A DNA stretch of 64,000 nucleotides from the NCBI RefSeq assembly GCF_003966565.1, contig NZ_AP018718.1, positions 248,001 through 312,000 of the forward strand, written 5' to 3'. The notes below the pieces were generated by a model. That model was given only the letters and a program-made list of their open reading frames with translations. It had not been told where the DNA came from and did not search any database. The DNA comes from Sulfuricystis multivorans. GTDB lineage: Bacteria; Pseudomonadota; Gammaproteobacteria; Burkholderiales; Rhodocyclaceae. A program made the position numbers and the translations under genes. Positions 17,250-27,764 of this stretch are shown piece after piece (position 1 is the stretch's first letter; each line of letters begins with the position of its first letter).

Positions 17250-18272
17250 TCACTCCTTGTTGTGGGCCGTGGTAAAGCGAATGATGCGGCCGTCGTCCTG
17301 ACGTTGCAGTCGGTTCTGGTGTTCCAGGTGATTCAGGTGGGCGATCGCCTCGCCCATCGCGAACATCGTCTGGTGCGGATCGCAGATCGGCCGGCCGAAC
17401 AACACTTCGAGCAGCTCGCCCGCGGCTCGTGGCGCCTTGGCGCAGGCCGTGAGCAGATCGGCGCAGCGCGCCGCGTGATGCTCACCGAGCTCGGTGACGC
17501 GGGCATGCAGACCGCGAAAAGGCAGGCCATGTGAGGGCAGCACCAATGTATCTTCGGGCAGGGAAGTCAAATGCTCGAGCGAAGCCAGATACAGCCCGAG
17601 CGTGTCGAGTTCCGGAGCGGCGGCATAGCTGCTTACGTTGGTGGAGATGCGCGGCAGCAGCATGTCGCCGGAGATCATCACGTTCAGATCGGCGCAGTAG
17701 AGGCTGGCATGCTCCGGCGCATGGCCATGACCGACGATCACCTGCCAGCCGTGCGCACCGATTTGCAGCCGGTCCTCGTCGAACAGTGGCTGGAATGTGG
17801 CGGGAATCGCCGGCACGCCGCGCCGGTAGGCGTTGCCGCGCGCGTCCAGCGCGGCACAGCGATCATCATCGAGGCCGTGGCGCCGGAACAGTTGCACCAT
17901 CGAGGCGACATCGAAAGGCGGAATGCCGGCGGCGATCGCCTGGGCGGTCAGATATTCGCCCTGCGTCATCAAAAGCGGCGCGCCGGTTTCGGCCGCGAGC
18001 CAAGCGGCCAGCCCGAGGTGATCGGGATGGAAGTGGGTGACGATCTGGCGTCTCAGGTGCCGTCCCGGAAGCAGAGCCTTCCAGGCAGTCTTGACACCGT
18101 CCATCGCGATGCCGGTGTCGACCGCGGTGAAACCGTCACCATCTTCGATCAACCAGAGATTGATATGGTCGAGGGCAAATGGCAGCGGCATGCGCAGCCA
18201 ATGCACGCCGGGTGCGACCTCGAGGGCCGTACCGGCATCCGGTGGCTTGAGATGGGGGTGATCGATCGTCAT
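17250..18272 (-). CDS. MBL-fold metallo-hydrolase
   Basis: A 340-residue metallo-beta-lactamase-fold hydrolase. The zinc motif is THFHPDHLG, with further ligands in GHGHAPEHASLY and ISGDMLLPR. Such proteins include lactonases, thioesterases and sulfur dioxygenases; the substrate here is unknown. I prefer the ATG at 18272 (MTIDHP). A GTG at 18296 gives a longer form with no better ribosome binding site. The stop lies 6 bp from the phaC start on the same strand, so they may form one unit. It diverges from the MerR gene. Confidence 0.82.
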   Translation of the reverse strand: MTIDHPHLKPPDAGTALEVAPGVHWLRMPLPFALDHINLWLIEDGDGFTAVDTGIAMDGVKTAWKALLPGRHLRRQIVTHFHPDHLGLAAWLAAETGAPLLMTQGEYLTAQAIAAGIPPFDVASMVQLFRRHGLDDDRCAALDARGNAYRRGVPAIPATFQPLFDEDRLQIGAHGWQVIVGHGHAPEHASLYCADLNVMISGDMLLPRISTNVSSYAAAPELDTLGLYLASLEHLTSLPEDTLVLPSHGLPFRGLHARVTELGEHHAARCADLLTACAKAPRAAGELLEVLFGRPICDPHQTMFAMGEAIAHLNHLEHQNRLQRQDDGRIIRFTTAHNKE

Positions 18273-18318
18273 GGGAAAGCGTTGCCCAGTGGCCACAAAT
18301 CTGTTTTACTGCGGCGGT

Positions 18319-18345
18319 TCGTTTCGGATAGTGTAGCCGAAACGA
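18319..18345. promoter_or_regulatory. 9-bp inverted repeat between divergent MBL and liuR genes
   Basis: TCGTTTCGG is followed after 9 bases by its exact reverse complement CCGAAACGA. It lies in the short gap between the divergent MBL and MerR-family genes, just upstream of the latter. It differs from the LiuR-type palindrome at 18780, so it may be a separate operator or a leader hairpin. Confidence 0.45.
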
Positions 18346-18370
18346 GAAAATGTTTGTGCGCCGCAACAAT

Positions 18371-18778
18371 ATGACTTCGACCCACCAGACCACCTTCAGC
18401 ATCGCCGACCTGGCGCGAGAATTCGGCGTGACGCCGCGCACGATCCGCTACTACGAGGATCAGGGTTTGCTCAACCCGGCGCGGGTCGGCGGTCAGCGCA
18501 TCTACAGCAAGCGCGACCGCACCCGGCTGAAGCTCACCTTGCGTGGCAAGCGCCTCGGCCTGCGGCTTGCCGAGATCCGCGAGCTGATCGACATGTACGA
18601 CAGCGCGCCGGAAACCTCGCAGCTTGCCCGGCTGATCGAGGTGCTCGGGCGCCAGCGGGCGAAGCTGACGCAGCAGCGCGAGGACATCGATGCGGTACTC
18701 GGCGAGCTCGACGCGCTCGAAGCGCAATGCCGCGCCCTGCTCGATGCCAGCGCGCCCAGACGCAAAACGACGGATTGA
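18371..18778 (+). CDS. liuR: MerR-family regulator, LiuR-like
   Basis: A 135-residue MerR-type regulator. The winged helix-turn-helix lies at the N-terminus (IADLAREFGVTPRTIRYYEDQGLL), followed by the second recognition region and a dimerising coiled coil (about 80-120). LiuR proteins of this type control leucine/isovalerate catabolism in proteobacteria, and this one directly precedes that operon. I chose the ATG at 18371; an ATG at 18350 is possible. The stop codon overlaps the -35 box of the operon promoter. There is no C-terminal Cys effector site of the metal type, consistent with an acyl-CoA-type effector. Confidence 0.85.
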   Translation: MTSTHQTTFSIADLAREFGVTPRTIRYYEDQGLLNPARVGGQRIYSKRDRTRLKLTLRGKRLGLRLAEIRELIDMYDSAPETSQLARLIEVLGRQRAKLTQQREDIDAVLGELDALEAQCRALLDASAPRRKTTD

Positions 18779-18804
18779 CGTTGACGTAAACGTCAACATA
18801 CAAT
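18775..18804 (+). promoter_or_regulatory. liu operon promoter with LiuR-type palindromic operator
   Basis: TTGACG (18775-18780) and TACAAT (18799-18804) are separated by 18 bp. The spacer carries GTTGACGT-AA-ACGTCAAC (18780-18797), a perfect 8-bp inverted repeat. Placement of the operator between -35 and -10, with a lengthened spacer, is the MerR-family arrangement. The TTGACGT/ACGTCAA core agrees with known LiuR sites. The liuA start is 120 bp downstream. Confidence 0.75.
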
Positions 18805-18923
18805 CGGCCGAACACCTATGAAAGGCCCCATGAGTCTTGTCGTGGGTGGAGCATGGCAAGGCGACGCATTGCGCAGCACAAGCTCATGACCATGCACGGG
18901 AAAACCAGGGCGGAGAGCACGAA

Positions 18924-20090
18924 ATGATCGGATTGAATTTTCAGTTGGGTGAAGACATCGACATGCTGCGCGACACGGTGCATGCCTTCGCCACCAACGA
19001 GATCGCGCCGCGTGCGGCGCAGATCGACCGTGACAACGAGTTTCCCGCCGATTTGTGGCGGAAGTTCGGCGATCTCGGCCTGCTGGGTCTGACGGTGCCG
19101 GAAGAGGACGGCGGCACGGGCATGGGTTATCTCGCCCACATCGTCGCGATGGAAGAAATCTCGCGGGCGTCCGCCTCGGTCGGACTTTCCTATGGCGCCC
19201 ACTCGAACCTGTGCGTCAATCAGCTGCGCCGAAACGGCACGCCGGCGCAAAAAGCCCGCTATCTGCCGAAGCTAATTTCCGGCGCGCATGTCGGCGCGCT
19301 GGCGATGTCCGAGCCGAACGCCGGCTCCGATGTCGTCTCGATGAAGCTCAGGGCCGACAAAAAGGGCGACCGCTATGTGCTCAACGGCAGCAAGATGTGG
19401 ATCACCAACGGCGGCGACGCGGATACGCTGATCGTCTATGCCAAGACCGATGTCAACGCGGGTCCGAAGGGCATCACCGCCTTCATCGTCGAAAAGGGCT
19501 TCAAGGGCTTCTCGCACGGCTCGCATCTCGACAAGCTCGGCATGCGCGGCTCGAACACCTATCCCTTGTTTTTCGACGACTGCGAGGTGCCAGAAGAAAA
19601 CGTGCTCGGTGGCGTCGGCAACGGCGTCAAGGTGCTGATGTCGGGCCTCGACTACGAGCGCGCGGTGCTCGCCGGCGGCCCGCTGGGGATCATGGCCGCC
19701 TGCATGGACGTGGTGCTGCCCTATCTGCACGAGCGCGAGCAGTTCGGCCAGCCGATCGGCGAATTCCAGCTGATGCAGGGCAAGCTCGCCGACATGTACT
19801 CGACCTGGCAGGCCTGCCGCGCCTATGTGTATGCCGTCGGCCGCGCCTGCGATGCGGGCGAGCATGCGCGCTCGCTGCGCAAGGACGCCGCCGGCGCGAT
19901 CCTCTATGCGGCCGAGAAGGCCACCTGGATGGCTGGTGAGGCGATCCAGGCCTTGGGCGGCAATGGCTATATCAACGAGTATCCGACCGGCCGGCTGTGG
20001 CGCGACGCGAAGCTCTACGAGATCGGCGCCGGCACATCGGAGATCCGCCGCATGCTGATCGGTCGCGAACTGTTCAACGAAACCGCGTGA
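18924..20090 (+). CDS. liuA: Isovaleryl-CoA dehydrogenase
   Basis: A 388-residue flavin-dependent acyl-CoA dehydrogenase, converting isovaleryl-CoA to 3-methylcrotonyl-CoA in leucine breakdown. Family signatures are [16 protein letters not shown] (substrate/FAD region), [17 protein letters not shown] and a C-terminal [15 protein letters not shown]-type segment (here [13 protein letters not shown]). Assignment to the isovaleryl type rests on this sequence plus the operon. I chose the ATG at 18924, which has a GGAGAG 7 bases upstream; earlier in-frame ATGs lie in the promoter leader. It leads the operon. Confidence 0.92.
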   Translation: MIGLNFQLGEDIDMLRDTVHAFATNEIAPRAAQIDRDNEFPADLWRKFGDLGLLGLTVPEEDGGTGMGYLAHIVAMEEISRASASVGLSYGAHSNLCVNQLRRNGTPAQKARYLPKLISGAHVGALAMSEPNAGSDVVSMKLRADKKGDRYVLNGSKMWITNGGDADTLIVYAKTDVNAGPKGITAFIVEKGFKGFSHGSHLDKLGMRGSNTYPLFFDDCEVPEENVLGGVGNGVKVLMSGLDYERAVLAGGPLGIMAACMDVVLPYLHEREQFGQPIGEFQLMQGKLADMYSTWQACRAYVYAVGRACDAGEHARSLRKDAAGAILYAAEKATWMAGEAIQALGGNGYINEYPTGRLWRDAKLYEIGAGTSEIRRMLIGRELFNETA

Positions 20091-20101
20091 AAGGAAACCT
20101 C

Positions 20102-21292
20102 ATGTCCGAATCGATCGTCATCGTAGGCGCTGCCCGCACGCCGCTGGGCGGCTTCCAGGGTGATTTTTCCAGCCTCTCCGCCGCCAATCTCGGCGCCGTC
20201 GCCATCCGCGCCGCCATCGAGCGTTCCGGCCTGAAAGCGGATGACGTGCAGGAAGTGCTGATGGGCTGCGTGCTGCAGGCCGGCCAGGGTCAGGCGCCGG
20301 CGCGCCAGGCGGCCCTGCAGGCCGGTCTGCCGCTGTCGGCCGGTTGTACCACCGTGCACAAGGTCTGCGGCTCGGCGATGAAGGCGACGATGCTCGCCGC
20401 CGACATCCTCAGGGCCGGCGGACAAGACGTCATCGTCGCCGGCGGCATGGAGTCGATGAGCAATGCGCCGTATCTGCTGCCCAAGGCGCGCGGTGGATAC
20501 CGGCTCGGCCACGGCCAGATCCTCGACCACATGTTCTTCGACGGCCTCGAAGACCACTACTCGCCCGAGAACAAAGGCCGCCTGATGGGCACCTTCGCCG
20601 AGGATTGCGCAGCGCACTACGGTTTCACCCGCCAGGATCAGGACGCCTTCGCGATCGCCTCGACGCAACGTGCGCAAGCCGCCGGACAGGACGGAAGTTT
20701 CGACTGGGAAATCGCCCCGGTCACGGTGGCCGGAAAGAAAGGCGAGACGATCGTCAAGCAGGACGAACAGCCGGCGAAGGCGCAGCTCGACAAGATCCCG
20801 CAGCTCAAGCCAGCGTTCAAGAAAGACGGCACGGTCACGCCCGCCAATTCCTCCTCGATTTCCGACGGCGCCGCGGCGCTGGTGCTGATGCGTGAAGCCG
20901 ATGCGGTCAAGCGCGGCCTCACCCCCATCGCGCGCATCGTCGGTTACGCCACGCATGCGCAGGAGCCGGCGTGGTTCACCACCGCGCCGGTCGGCGCGAT
21001 GCGCAAACTGTTCGAGAAAACCGGCTGGAGTCCCGAGAGCGTCGACCTCTACGAAATCAACGAAGCCTTTGCCGTCGTCACGATGGCGGCGATGAAGGAG
21101 CTTGGTCTGCCGCATGACAAGGTCAATGTACATGGCGGCGCTTGCGCGTTGGGACACCCGATCGGCGCTTCGGGCGCGCGCATCGTCGTCACCCTGCTTG
21201 GCGCATTGCGCAAGTACGGCAAGCGGCGCGGGGTCGCCAGCCTGTGCATCGGTGGCGGCGAAGCCACGGCGATGGCCATCGAGCTCGTCTGA
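20102..21292 (+). CDS. Acetyl-CoA C-acetyltransferase (thiolase)
   Basis: A 396-residue thiolase. The nucleophilic Cys89 sits in [11 protein letters not shown]. The conserved [12 protein letters not shown] segment and Cys382 in CIGGGEATA complete the active site. It would cleave the acetoacetyl-CoA produced from acetoacetate by HMG-CoA lyase, or condense acetyl-CoA for PHA synthesis. An AGGAAACC ribosome binding site precedes the ATG. It is placed second in the liu operon. Confidence 0.92.
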   Translation: MSESIVIVGAARTPLGGFQGDFSSLSAANLGAVAIRAAIERSGLKADDVQEVLMGCVLQAGQGQAPARQAALQAGLPLSAGCTTVHKVCGSAMKATMLAADILRAGGQDVIVAGGMESMSNAPYLLPKARGGYRLGHGQILDHMFFDGLEDHYSPENKGRLMGTFAEDCAAHYGFTRQDQDAFAIASTQRAQAAGQDGSFDWEIAPVTVAGKKGETIVKQDEQPAKAQLDKIPQLKPAFKKDGTVTPANSSSISDGAAALVLMREADAVKRGLTPIARIVGYATHAQEPAWFTTAPVGAMRKLFEKTGWSPESVDLYEINEAFAVVTMAAMKELGLPHDKVNVHGGACALGHPIGASGARIVVTLLGALRKYGKRRGVASLCIGGGEATAMAIELV

Positions 21293-22207
21293 GTGATCGC
21301 CACCTACGCGAAACTCGTCGTGACAGCGGTGATCTGGGGCGGCACCTGGGTCGCCGCACGCATCGCAGTGCAAGAGGTGCCGCCGCTCGGCGTGGCCGTC
21401 TGGCGCTTTTTTCTCGCCGCGACGAGCCTGCTCGTCCTAGTGCGCTGGCATCACGGCCGCTTGCCCGTGCTCGATCGTCGCGAACTGCTGCTGGTGATCG
21501 GCTTGGGCGCGAGCGGTATCTTCATCTACAACCTGTTCTTCCTCTATGGCATTCAGCACATCCCTGCGGGGCGCGGCGCGTTGGTCGTCGCCACCACGCC
21601 GGTGATCACGCTACTGGCTGCGGCTTGGCTGCTCAGGGAGGGTATGACGCGGCTCAAGGTGCTGGGCAGTGCACTCGCGCTGCTCGGCTGCCTGACGGTG
21701 ATCGGCCGCGGCGATCCCCTCGCGCCCCTGCGCGGCCAGATCGGCAGCGGCGACCTGCTGATCCTCGGCTGCGCGTTGATGTGGTCGATCTACACGCTGA
21801 TCGGCCGGCTCGGTACCGAGTCGCTGGCGCGGCGCAATCTCGGCGCACTGGTGATGACCGCCTATGCGAGCTGCGCCGGCTTTCTGATGCTGCTGGTCAC
21901 CGCTCTGATCATTGCCCCGGCGCAGTTGGTCCCGCATTATTCGTTGCCGGCCTGGAGCGCGATCGTCTTCCTCGGCCTGCTTGGCACCACGCTGGGCTTC
22001 ACCTGGTTCGCGGCGGCAGTGCAGAGAATCGGCGCCCAACGCGCTTCGATCTTCATCAACCTCGTGCCGGTCGCCGCCGTGCTGCAAGGGGCGCTGCTGC
22101 TGCACGAGCGGCTCGATCCATCCGTGCTCGCCGGCGGCCTGCTGGTGATCGCGGGCGTGATGCTGATCCAGCGGCCGGTACGGAATGCGAAGGAGGCAGC
22201 AGCATGA
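21293..22207 (+). CDS. EamA/DMT-family transporter within liu operon
   Basis: A 304-residue hydrophobic protein with two EamA repeats ([17 protein letters not shown] near the start; [20 protein letters not shown] near the end). It begins at GTG 21293 immediately after the thiolase stop and overlaps the next gene by 4 bp (ATGA), so it is an integral operon member. A role in moving leucine, a branched-chain acid or another metabolite is possible but inferred only from context. It is a paralogue of the protein at 461-1369. Confidence 0.85.
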   Translation: MIATYAKLVVTAVIWGGTWVAARIAVQEVPPLGVAVWRFFLAATSLLVLVRWHHGRLPVLDRRELLLVIGLGASGIFIYNLFFLYGIQHIPAGRGALVVATTPVITLLAAAWLLREGMTRLKVLGSALALLGCLTVIGRGDPLAPLRGQIGSGDLLILGCALMWSIYTLIGRLGTESLARRNLGALVMTAYASCAGFLMLLVTALIIAPAQLVPHYSLPAWSAIVFLGLLGTTLGFTWFAAAVQRIGAQRASIFINLVPVAAVLQGALLLHERLDPSVLAGGLLVIAGVMLIQRPVRNAKEAAA

Positions 22208-23343
22208 TCCTGAACGACGACCAGACAATGATTCGCGACACGTTGCGCGTCTTCGCGCGCGAGCGGCTCGCGCCCAATGCGGCACAGTGGGATAGGGAAC
22301 ACACCTTCCCGGCCGCGGCCTTGCAGGAACTCGCTGCACTCGGCTGTTGGGGCATGGTGGTAGCGGAGGAATGGGGCGGCGCCGGGCTCGACTACGTCTC
22401 GCTGGCCGTCGCCATCGAGGAAATCGCCGCCGGTGACGGTGCGACCTCGACGATCATTTCCGTGCAGAACTCGCTGGTCTGCGGCATCCTGAACCTTTAC
22501 GGCAGTAAGGCGCAGAAGGAACGCTGGCTCAAAGGCGCGGCCAGCGGCGAACTGCTGGGCTGCTTCTGCCTCACCGAGCCGCATGTCGGTTCCGACGCCG
22601 CGGCGATCAGAACCCGTGCCGTGAAGGATGGCGATCACTGGGTGATAAACGGCGTCAAGCAGTTCATCACCTCGGGCAAGCACGCGAAGATCGCGATCGT
22701 CTTCGCCGTCACCGATCCCGCGGCGGGCAGGAAAGGCATCTCCTGCTTCTGCGTGCCGACCGACACGCCGGGCTACACCGTGGCCCGCATCGAGGAGAAG
22801 CTCGGTCAGCATGCATCCGACACCGCCCAGATCGTCTTCGAGGACTGCCGCATTCCCGCCGAATGCCTGATCGGCGCCGAGGGGGAGGGCTACAAGATCG
22901 CGCTCTCCAATCTCGAAGCCGGCCGCATCGGCATCGCCGCGCAGGCGGTGGGCATGGCGCGCAGCGCCTTTGAAGCCGCGGTAGCCTACGCCAAGGAGCG
23001 CGAAGCCTTCGGCAAGCCGATCGTCGAGCACCAGGCGGTGGCGTTCCGGCTCGCCGACATGGCGACAAGAATCGAAGTCGCGCGCCAGATGGTCTGGCAT
23101 GCCGCCAGCCTGCGCGATGCCGGCTTGCCCTGTCTCAAGGAGGCGAGCATGGCGAAACTCTTCGCCTCGGAGATGGCCGAGCGCGTCTGCTCCGACGCGA
23201 TCCAGATCCACGGCGGCTATGGCTATGTCGCCGACTTCCCGGTCGAGCGCATCTACCGGGATGTCAGGGTCTGCCAGATTTATGAAGGCGCATCCGACAT
23301 CCAGCGGCTGGTGATCGCACGGGCGGTGAGGGGAGGGCCTTGA
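22204..23343 (+). CDS. Second acyl-CoA dehydrogenase
   Basis: A 379-residue acyl-CoA dehydrogenase. Signatures include [39 protein letters not shown], and [34 protein letters not shown]. Glu of YEGAS is at the position used as catalytic base by many family members. It is the second such enzyme in the operon, and its substrate (short branched or straight acyl-CoA) cannot be fixed from sequence. It starts in an ATGA overlap with the transporter and ends in a TGATG junction with the carboxylase beta subunit. Confidence 0.88.
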   Translation: MILNDDQTMIRDTLRVFARERLAPNAAQWDREHTFPAAALQELAALGCWGMVVAEEWGGAGLDYVSLAVAIEEIAAGDGATSTIISVQNSLVCGILNLYGSKAQKERWLKGAASGELLGCFCLTEPHVGSDAAAIRTRAVKDGDHWVINGVKQFITSGKHAKIAIVFAVTDPAAGRKGISCFCVPTDTPGYTVARIEEKLGQHASDTAQIVFEDCRIPAECLIGAEGEGYKIALSNLEAGRIGIAAQAVGMARSAFEAAVAYAKEREAFGKPIVEHQAVAFRLADMATRIEVARQMVWHAASLRDAGLPCLKEASMAKLFASEMAERVCSDAIQIHGGYGYVADFPVERIYRDVRVCQIYEGASDIQRLVIARAVRGGP

Positions 23344-24959
23344 TGTCCGTCATCAAATCCAGGCTCGATACGCGTTCTCAGGAATTCAAGGCCAATGCTG
23401 CTGCGATGCAGGCATTGGTGGAAGATCTGCGCGAAAAATCGGCGCTGGTGGGACGGCACGGTGCGGGTGGTTCCGAGGAGGCGCGCGCCAGACACCTCGC
23501 ACGCGGCAAGCTCTTGGTGCGCGACCGCATCGACGGCCTGCTCGACCCCGGTGCGCCATTTCTGGAGATCGCGCCACTCGCGGCCTGGGGCATGTATGGC
23601 GATGAGGTACCCAGCGCTGGTCTCGTCGCCGGCATCGGCCGCGTCTGTGGCGTCGAGTGCATGATCGTCGCCAACGATGCGACGGTGAAGGGCGGCACCT
23701 ACTATCCGCTCACCGTCAAGAAGCACCTGCGGGCGCAGGAGATCGCGCGCGAGAACCGCCTGCCGTGCCTCTATCTCGTCGATTCGGGCGGCGCCTTCCT
23801 GCCGATGCAGGACGAAGTGTTTCCGGACAAGGAGCACTTCGGCCGCATCTTCTACAACCAGGCGAACATGTCGGCGCTGGGCATTCCGCAGATCGCCGTG
23901 GTGATGGGCTCCTGCACCGCCGGCGGCGCCTATGTGCCGGCGATGTCGGACGAGTCGGTGATCGTCAGGAACCAGGGCACGATCTTCCTCGGCGGACCGC
24001 CGCTGGTGAAGGCCGCCACCGGCGAAGTGGTGAGCGCCGAGGATCTCGGCGGCGGCGATGTGCATACGCGCATCTCGGGCGTTTGCGACCATTTGGCCGA
24101 GAACGACCAGCACGCATTGTCGATCGCGCGGCGCATCGTCGCCAACCTCAATTGGCGCAAAGAGGTATCCCTGGAATGCGCCACCCCGGAAGAGCCGCTC
24201 TACGATCCCGCCGAGCTCTACGGCGTGATTCCGACCGACAGCCGCAAACCCTATGACGTGCGCGAGGTGATCGCCCGGCTCGTCGATGGCTCGCGCTTCG
24301 ACGAATTCAAGGCGAGATACGGCACCACGCTGGTCACCGGCTTCGCGCACCTTCATGGCTATCCGGTCGGCATCGTCGCCAACAACGGCATCCTGTTCTC
24401 CGAATCGGCATTGAAGGGCGCGCATTTCATCGAGCTGTGTGCGCAGCGCGGGCTGCCGCTCATCTTCCTGCAGAACATCACCGGCTTCATGGTCGGCCGG
24501 AAGTATGAGAACGGCGGTATCGCCAAGGATGGCGCGAAGATGGTCACGGCCGTGTCGACCGCGCAGGTGCCGAAATTCACCGTGATCATCGGCGGCTCCT
24601 TCGGCGCCGGCAACTACGGCATGTGCGGTCGTGCCTTTGGCCCGCGCCTGTTGTGGAGCTGGCCGAACAGCCGCATCTCGGTGATGGGCGGCGAGCAGGC
24701 CGCGGCCGTATTGGCGACCGTCAAGCGCGACGGCATCGAAGCCAAGGGGGGCCGCTGGAGCAAGGAAGAGGAGGAAGCCTTCAAGGCGCCGATCCGCCAG
24801 CAGTATGAAACCCAGGGCCATCCCTACTACGCCACGGCGCGGCTGTGGGACGATGGCATCCTCGATCCGCAACAGACGCGGCGTGCGCTCGGCCTGGGTA
24901 TCTCGGCATCGCTCAACGCGCCGATCGAACCGACACGCTTCGGTGTGTTCCGGATGTGA
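23343..24959 (+). CDS. liuB: Methylcrotonyl-CoA carboxylase beta (carboxyltransferase) subunit
   Basis: A 538-residue biotin-dependent carboxyltransferase. It transfers carboxyl from biotin to 3-methylcrotonyl-CoA, giving 3-methylglutaconyl-CoA. Acyl-CoA carboxylase signatures include [37 protein letters not shown] and [19 protein letters not shown]. The ATG at 23343 overlaps the previous stop. Residues SALVGRH in [13 protein letters not shown], where related enzymes have a shorter Ala/Gln/Gly-rich linker, are encoded by repeat copy 23435. Confidence 0.93.
   Translation: MSVIKSRLDTRSQEFKANAAAMQALVEDLREKSALVGRHGAGGSEEARARHLARGKLLVRDRIDGLLDPGAPFLEIAPLAAWGMYGDEVPSAGLVAGIGRVCGVECMIVANDATVKGGTYYPLTVKKHLRAQEIARENRLPCLYLVDSGGAFLPMQDEVFPDKEHFGRIFYNQANMSALGIPQIAVVMGSCTAGGAYVPAMSDESVIVRNQGTIFLGGPPLVKAATGEVVSAEDLGGGDVHTRISGVCDHLAENDQHALSIARRIVANLNWRKEVSLECATPEEPLYDPAELYGVIPTDSRKPYDVREVIARLVDGSRFDEFKARYGTTLVTGFAHLHGYPVGIVANNGILFSESALKGAHFIELCAQRGLPLIFLQNITGFMVGRKYENGGIAKDGAKMVTAVSTAQVPKFTVIIGGSFGAGNYGMCGRAFGPRLLWSWPNSRISVMGGEQAAAVLATVKRDGIEAKGGRWSKEEEEAFKAPIRQQYETQGHPYYATARLWDDGILDPQQTRRALGLGISASLNAPIEPTRFGVFRM
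23435..23458 (+). repeat. 24-bp dispersed repeat, copy 5 (in liuB)
   Basis: Sense copy in the N-terminal linker of the carboxyltransferase, read in the second frame as KSALVGRH. Base 4 is A and the centre is GTGG. Confidence 0.85.
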
Positions 24960-24970
24960 CAGGAGAAGCC

Positions 24971-25756
24971 ATGCAGCAGAACATCCTCACCGAAATCGAT
25001 GCCGGCGTCGGCATCGTCACGCTCAATCGCCCCGAGCGCCACAACGCCTTCGACGAGGCGATGATCGACGAGCTGTCGGAAGCGCTGCTGTCGATGGCCA
25101 GCGATCCCGCCGTGCGGGTGGTGGTCATTTCGAGCATTGGCAAGAGCTTCTGCGCGGGTGCGGATCTCGGCTGGATGCAGCGTGCCGCGAACTACGATTT
25201 CGAGCAAAACCGGCGCGATGCCGGGATGCTTGCCGAGATGCTGCGCCGCATCGCCGAATGCCCGAAGCCGGTGATCGCGCGCGTGCAGGGCCCCGCCTAT
25301 GGCGGCGGAGTGGGTGTCATCGCCGCCTGCGACATCGCGGTGGCCACCTTCGAAGCGCGCTTTGCACTCACCGAGGTCAAGCTCGGCCTGATTCCCGCCG
25401 TGATCGGCCCGTATGTGGTCAATGCGATCGGCGAGCGCTATGCGCGCCGCTACATGCTGACCGCGGAAGTCTTTTCTGCCGCCGAAGCCTATCGGCTGGG
25501 GCTGATTCACGAGATGGTCGCCGATGAGGCGGCGCTCGACGCGGCGGTCGGCGAATGGGTCGAGGCGATCCTGAAAAACGGCCCGCAAGCGCTTGGCGAA
25601 GCAAAGGCGCTGATTCGCGCGATCGCCGGTCAACCTTATTCGGCGGCGCTGATCGCGGACACCGTCGAGCGCATCGCCCGCGTGCGCGTCTCGCCCGAAG
25701 GGCAGGAAGGCATCGCCGCATTTCTCGAAAAGCGCTCGCCGAACTGGGTGGCGTGA
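24971..25756 (+). CDS. liuC: Methylglutaconyl-CoA hydratase (enoyl-CoA hydratase family)
   Basis: A 261-residue crotonase-fold protein, which in this context hydrates 3-methylglutaconyl-CoA to HMG-CoA. The CoA oxyanion-hole motifs are FCAGADLGWM and GPAYGGGVGVIAACD, and LTEVKLGLIPAVIGPYV is the usual helix segment. Specificity is inferred from the neighbours. An AGGAGA ribosome binding site precedes the ATG by 5 bases. The stop overlaps the start of the alpha subunit gene (ATGA-type). Confidence 0.92.
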   Translation: MQQNILTEIDAGVGIVTLNRPERHNAFDEAMIDELSEALLSMASDPAVRVVVISSIGKSFCAGADLGWMQRAANYDFEQNRRDAGMLAEMLRRIAECPKPVIARVQGPAYGGGVGVIAACDIAVATFEARFALTEVKLGLIPAVIGPYVVNAIGERYARRYMLTAEVFSAAEAYRLGLIHEMVADEAALDAAVGEWVEAILKNGPQALGEAKALIRAIAGQPYSAALIADTVERIARVRVSPEGQEGIAAFLEKRSPNWVA

Positions 25757-27756
25757 TGTTCGCAAAAATCCTGATCGCCAACCGCGGCGAGATCGCCTGC
25801 CGCATCATCGACACGGCGCGGCGCTTGGGGCTGCGTACCGTCGCCGTGTATTCCGAGGCCGATCGGGCAGCCCGCCATGTGCGGCTGGCCGACGAGGCGA
25901 TCTCGATCGGTCCGGCGCCGGCGCGCGAGTCTTATCTCGCGATCGACAAGATCATTGCCGCTTGCCTTGCCACCGGCGCCGAGGCCGTGCATCCGGGCTA
26001 TGGCTTCTTGTCCGAGAACGAAGCCTTCGCAAAGGCGTGCGCGGAAAACGATATCGTCTTCATCGGCCCGCCGCCGGCGGCGATCCGGGCGATGGGCATG
26101 AAGTCGGAAGCCAAGAAGCTGATGGCGGCGGCGGGCGTGCCACTGACGCCCGGCTATCACGGCGACGCGCAGGATGCCGAGTTCCTGCGTGAGCAAGCCG
26201 ACGCGATCGGCTATCCGGTATTGATCAAGGCCAGCGCCGGCGGTGGCGGCAAGGGCATGCGGGTGGTATGGAAGGGCGAGGAGCTTCGCGACGCGCTTGC
26301 TTCCTGCAAGCGCGAAGCGGCGGCCGCGTTCGGCGACGACCACGTGCTGATCGAGAAGTTTCTCGAGCGGCCGCGTCATATCGAATTCCAGATTTTCGCC
26401 GACACGCATGGCAACTGCGTTCATTTGTTCGAGCGTGACTGTTCGGTGCAGCGCCGCCATCAGAAGGTGCTCGAGGAAGCGCCGGCGCCCGGCATGACGC
26501 CCGATCGGCGCGCGGCGATGGGCGCTGCCGCCGTCGCCGCGGCACGGGCCGTCGGCTATGTCGGCGCCGGCACCGTCGAGTTCATCGTCGAGCCGTCGGG
26601 CGCCTTCTACTTCATGGAAATGAACACGCGCTTGCAGGTCGAGCATCCGGTCACCGAGATGATCACCGGGCTCGATCTGGTCGAATGGCAGATCAAGATC
26701 GCCGCCGGCGAGCCGCTGCCGCTGGCGCAGGAGCAGCTCGTGATCCGCGGTCATGCGCTCGAGGCGCGTATCTATGCCGAGGATGCGGACAAGGGGTTTC
26801 TGCCCTCGACCGGCCGGTTGGTGCATTTCGCGGCGCCGGCCGAGACGCTCAACGTGCGCGTCGATACCGGCGTCGAGCAAGGCGACGAGATTTCGCCGCA
26901 TTACGACCCGATGATCAGTAAGCTGATCGTCTGGGACGAAAACCGCGACCGGGCGCGATCGCGCATGCTGCAGGCGCTGGCCGATTTTCGCATCGTCGGC
27001 GTGACGAGCAACGTCGGTTTTCTGTCGCGGCTGGTGGCCTGTCCGGCGTTTGCCAATGCCGATCTCGACACGGGCCTCATCGAGCGCGAGCACGAATTCC
27101 TGTTTCCCGCCCAAACCGAGCCGCCGCGCGAGGCCTGGCTGCTCGCGGCGCTCGCGGAACTGCTGGGTGACCGCAACTTCGCCCGTGACCATGCCCAGGC
27201 CAGCGCCGATCCGCACTCGCCCTGGCACCTTCGCGACGGCTGGCGCCTCAATGGCATGGCGCGGCGCACGATCCTGCTGCGTGTCGGTGGATGCGAGAAG
27301 CGCATCGTCGCCGCCTTTGACGGCGATGACTTCATGCTCGAGCTCGACGACCGTGCCGTGGCGGCGGCTGGCGAGCTGCGCGACGATGGCACGCTGCGTG
27401 CCGCACTCGACGGTCGCCGCCTGACGGCGACGGTGATCGCCGCCGGCGAGAGACGTCACGTGTTCTTCGATGGCCTGGGCTTCGTCTTCGCCGCGATCGA
27501 TCCGCTGCATCATGCCGGCGAAGGGGGCGGCGCGGAAGGCAGTCTTGCCGCGCCGATGCCGGGCAAGGTGGTCGCACACCTCGTTGCGCCCGGTGCGCGG
27601 GTCGAGAAAGGCACGCCGCTCGTCGTGCTCGAAGCGATGAAGATGGAGCACACGCTCATCGCGCCCACCGCCGGCATCGTCCACGCCTTCCATTACGCGC
27701 CTGGCGAACAGGTGGCGGATGGGGCAGAATTGGTGGCCTTCGAACCCAGCCACTGA
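25756..27756 (+). CDS. liuD: Methylcrotonyl-CoA carboxylase alpha (biotin) subunit
   Basis: A 666-residue protein with biotin carboxylase at the N-terminus (ILIANRGEIACRIIDTARRLG; ATP-grasp loop KASAGGGGKGMRVV; HPVTEMITGLDLV) and a biotinyl domain at the C-terminus. The biotinylated lysine is Lys629 in EAMKMEH. It uses ATP and bicarbonate to carboxylate biotin for the beta subunit. The gene is joined to the enoyl-CoA hydratase by a 1-bp overlap. Confidence 0.95.
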   Translation: MFAKILIANRGEIACRIIDTARRLGLRTVAVYSEADRAARHVRLADEAISIGPAPARESYLAIDKIIAACLATGAEAVHPGYGFLSENEAFAKACAENDIVFIGPPPAAIRAMGMKSEAKKLMAAAGVPLTPGYHGDAQDAEFLREQADAIGYPVLIKASAGGGGKGMRVVWKGEELRDALASCKREAAAAFGDDHVLIEKFLERPRHIEFQIFADTHGNCVHLFERDCSVQRRHQKVLEEAPAPGMTPDRRAAMGAAAVAAARAVGYVGAGTVEFIVEPSGAFYFMEMNTRLQVEHPVTEMITGLDLVEWQIKIAAGEPLPLAQEQLVIRGHALEARIYAEDADKGFLPSTGRLVHFAAPAETLNVRVDTGVEQGDEISPHYDPMISKLIVWDENRDRARSRMLQALADFRIVGVTSNVGFLSRLVACPAFANADLDTGLIEREHEFLFPAQTEPPREAWLLAALAELLGDRNFARDHAQASADPHSPWHLRDGWRLNGMARRTILLRVGGCEKRIVAAFDGDDFMLELDDRAVAAAGELRDDGTLRAALDGRRLTATVIAAGERRHVFFDGLGFVFAAIDPLHHAGEGGGAEGSLAAPMPGKVVAHLVAPGARVEKGTPLVVLEAMKMEHTLIAPTAGIVHAFHYAPGEQVADGAELVAFEPSH

Positions 27757-27764
27757 AAACCCGT

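Noticed and set aside
18037-18084. A TGCCGTCCCG match in the MBL gene at 17250, resembling the repeat
   Set aside because: It matches 18 of 24 bases but lacks the conserved left block. The residues LLPGRHLRRQIVTH are natural for the fold and align with ALAGRHLVRILNTH in the other MBL protein.
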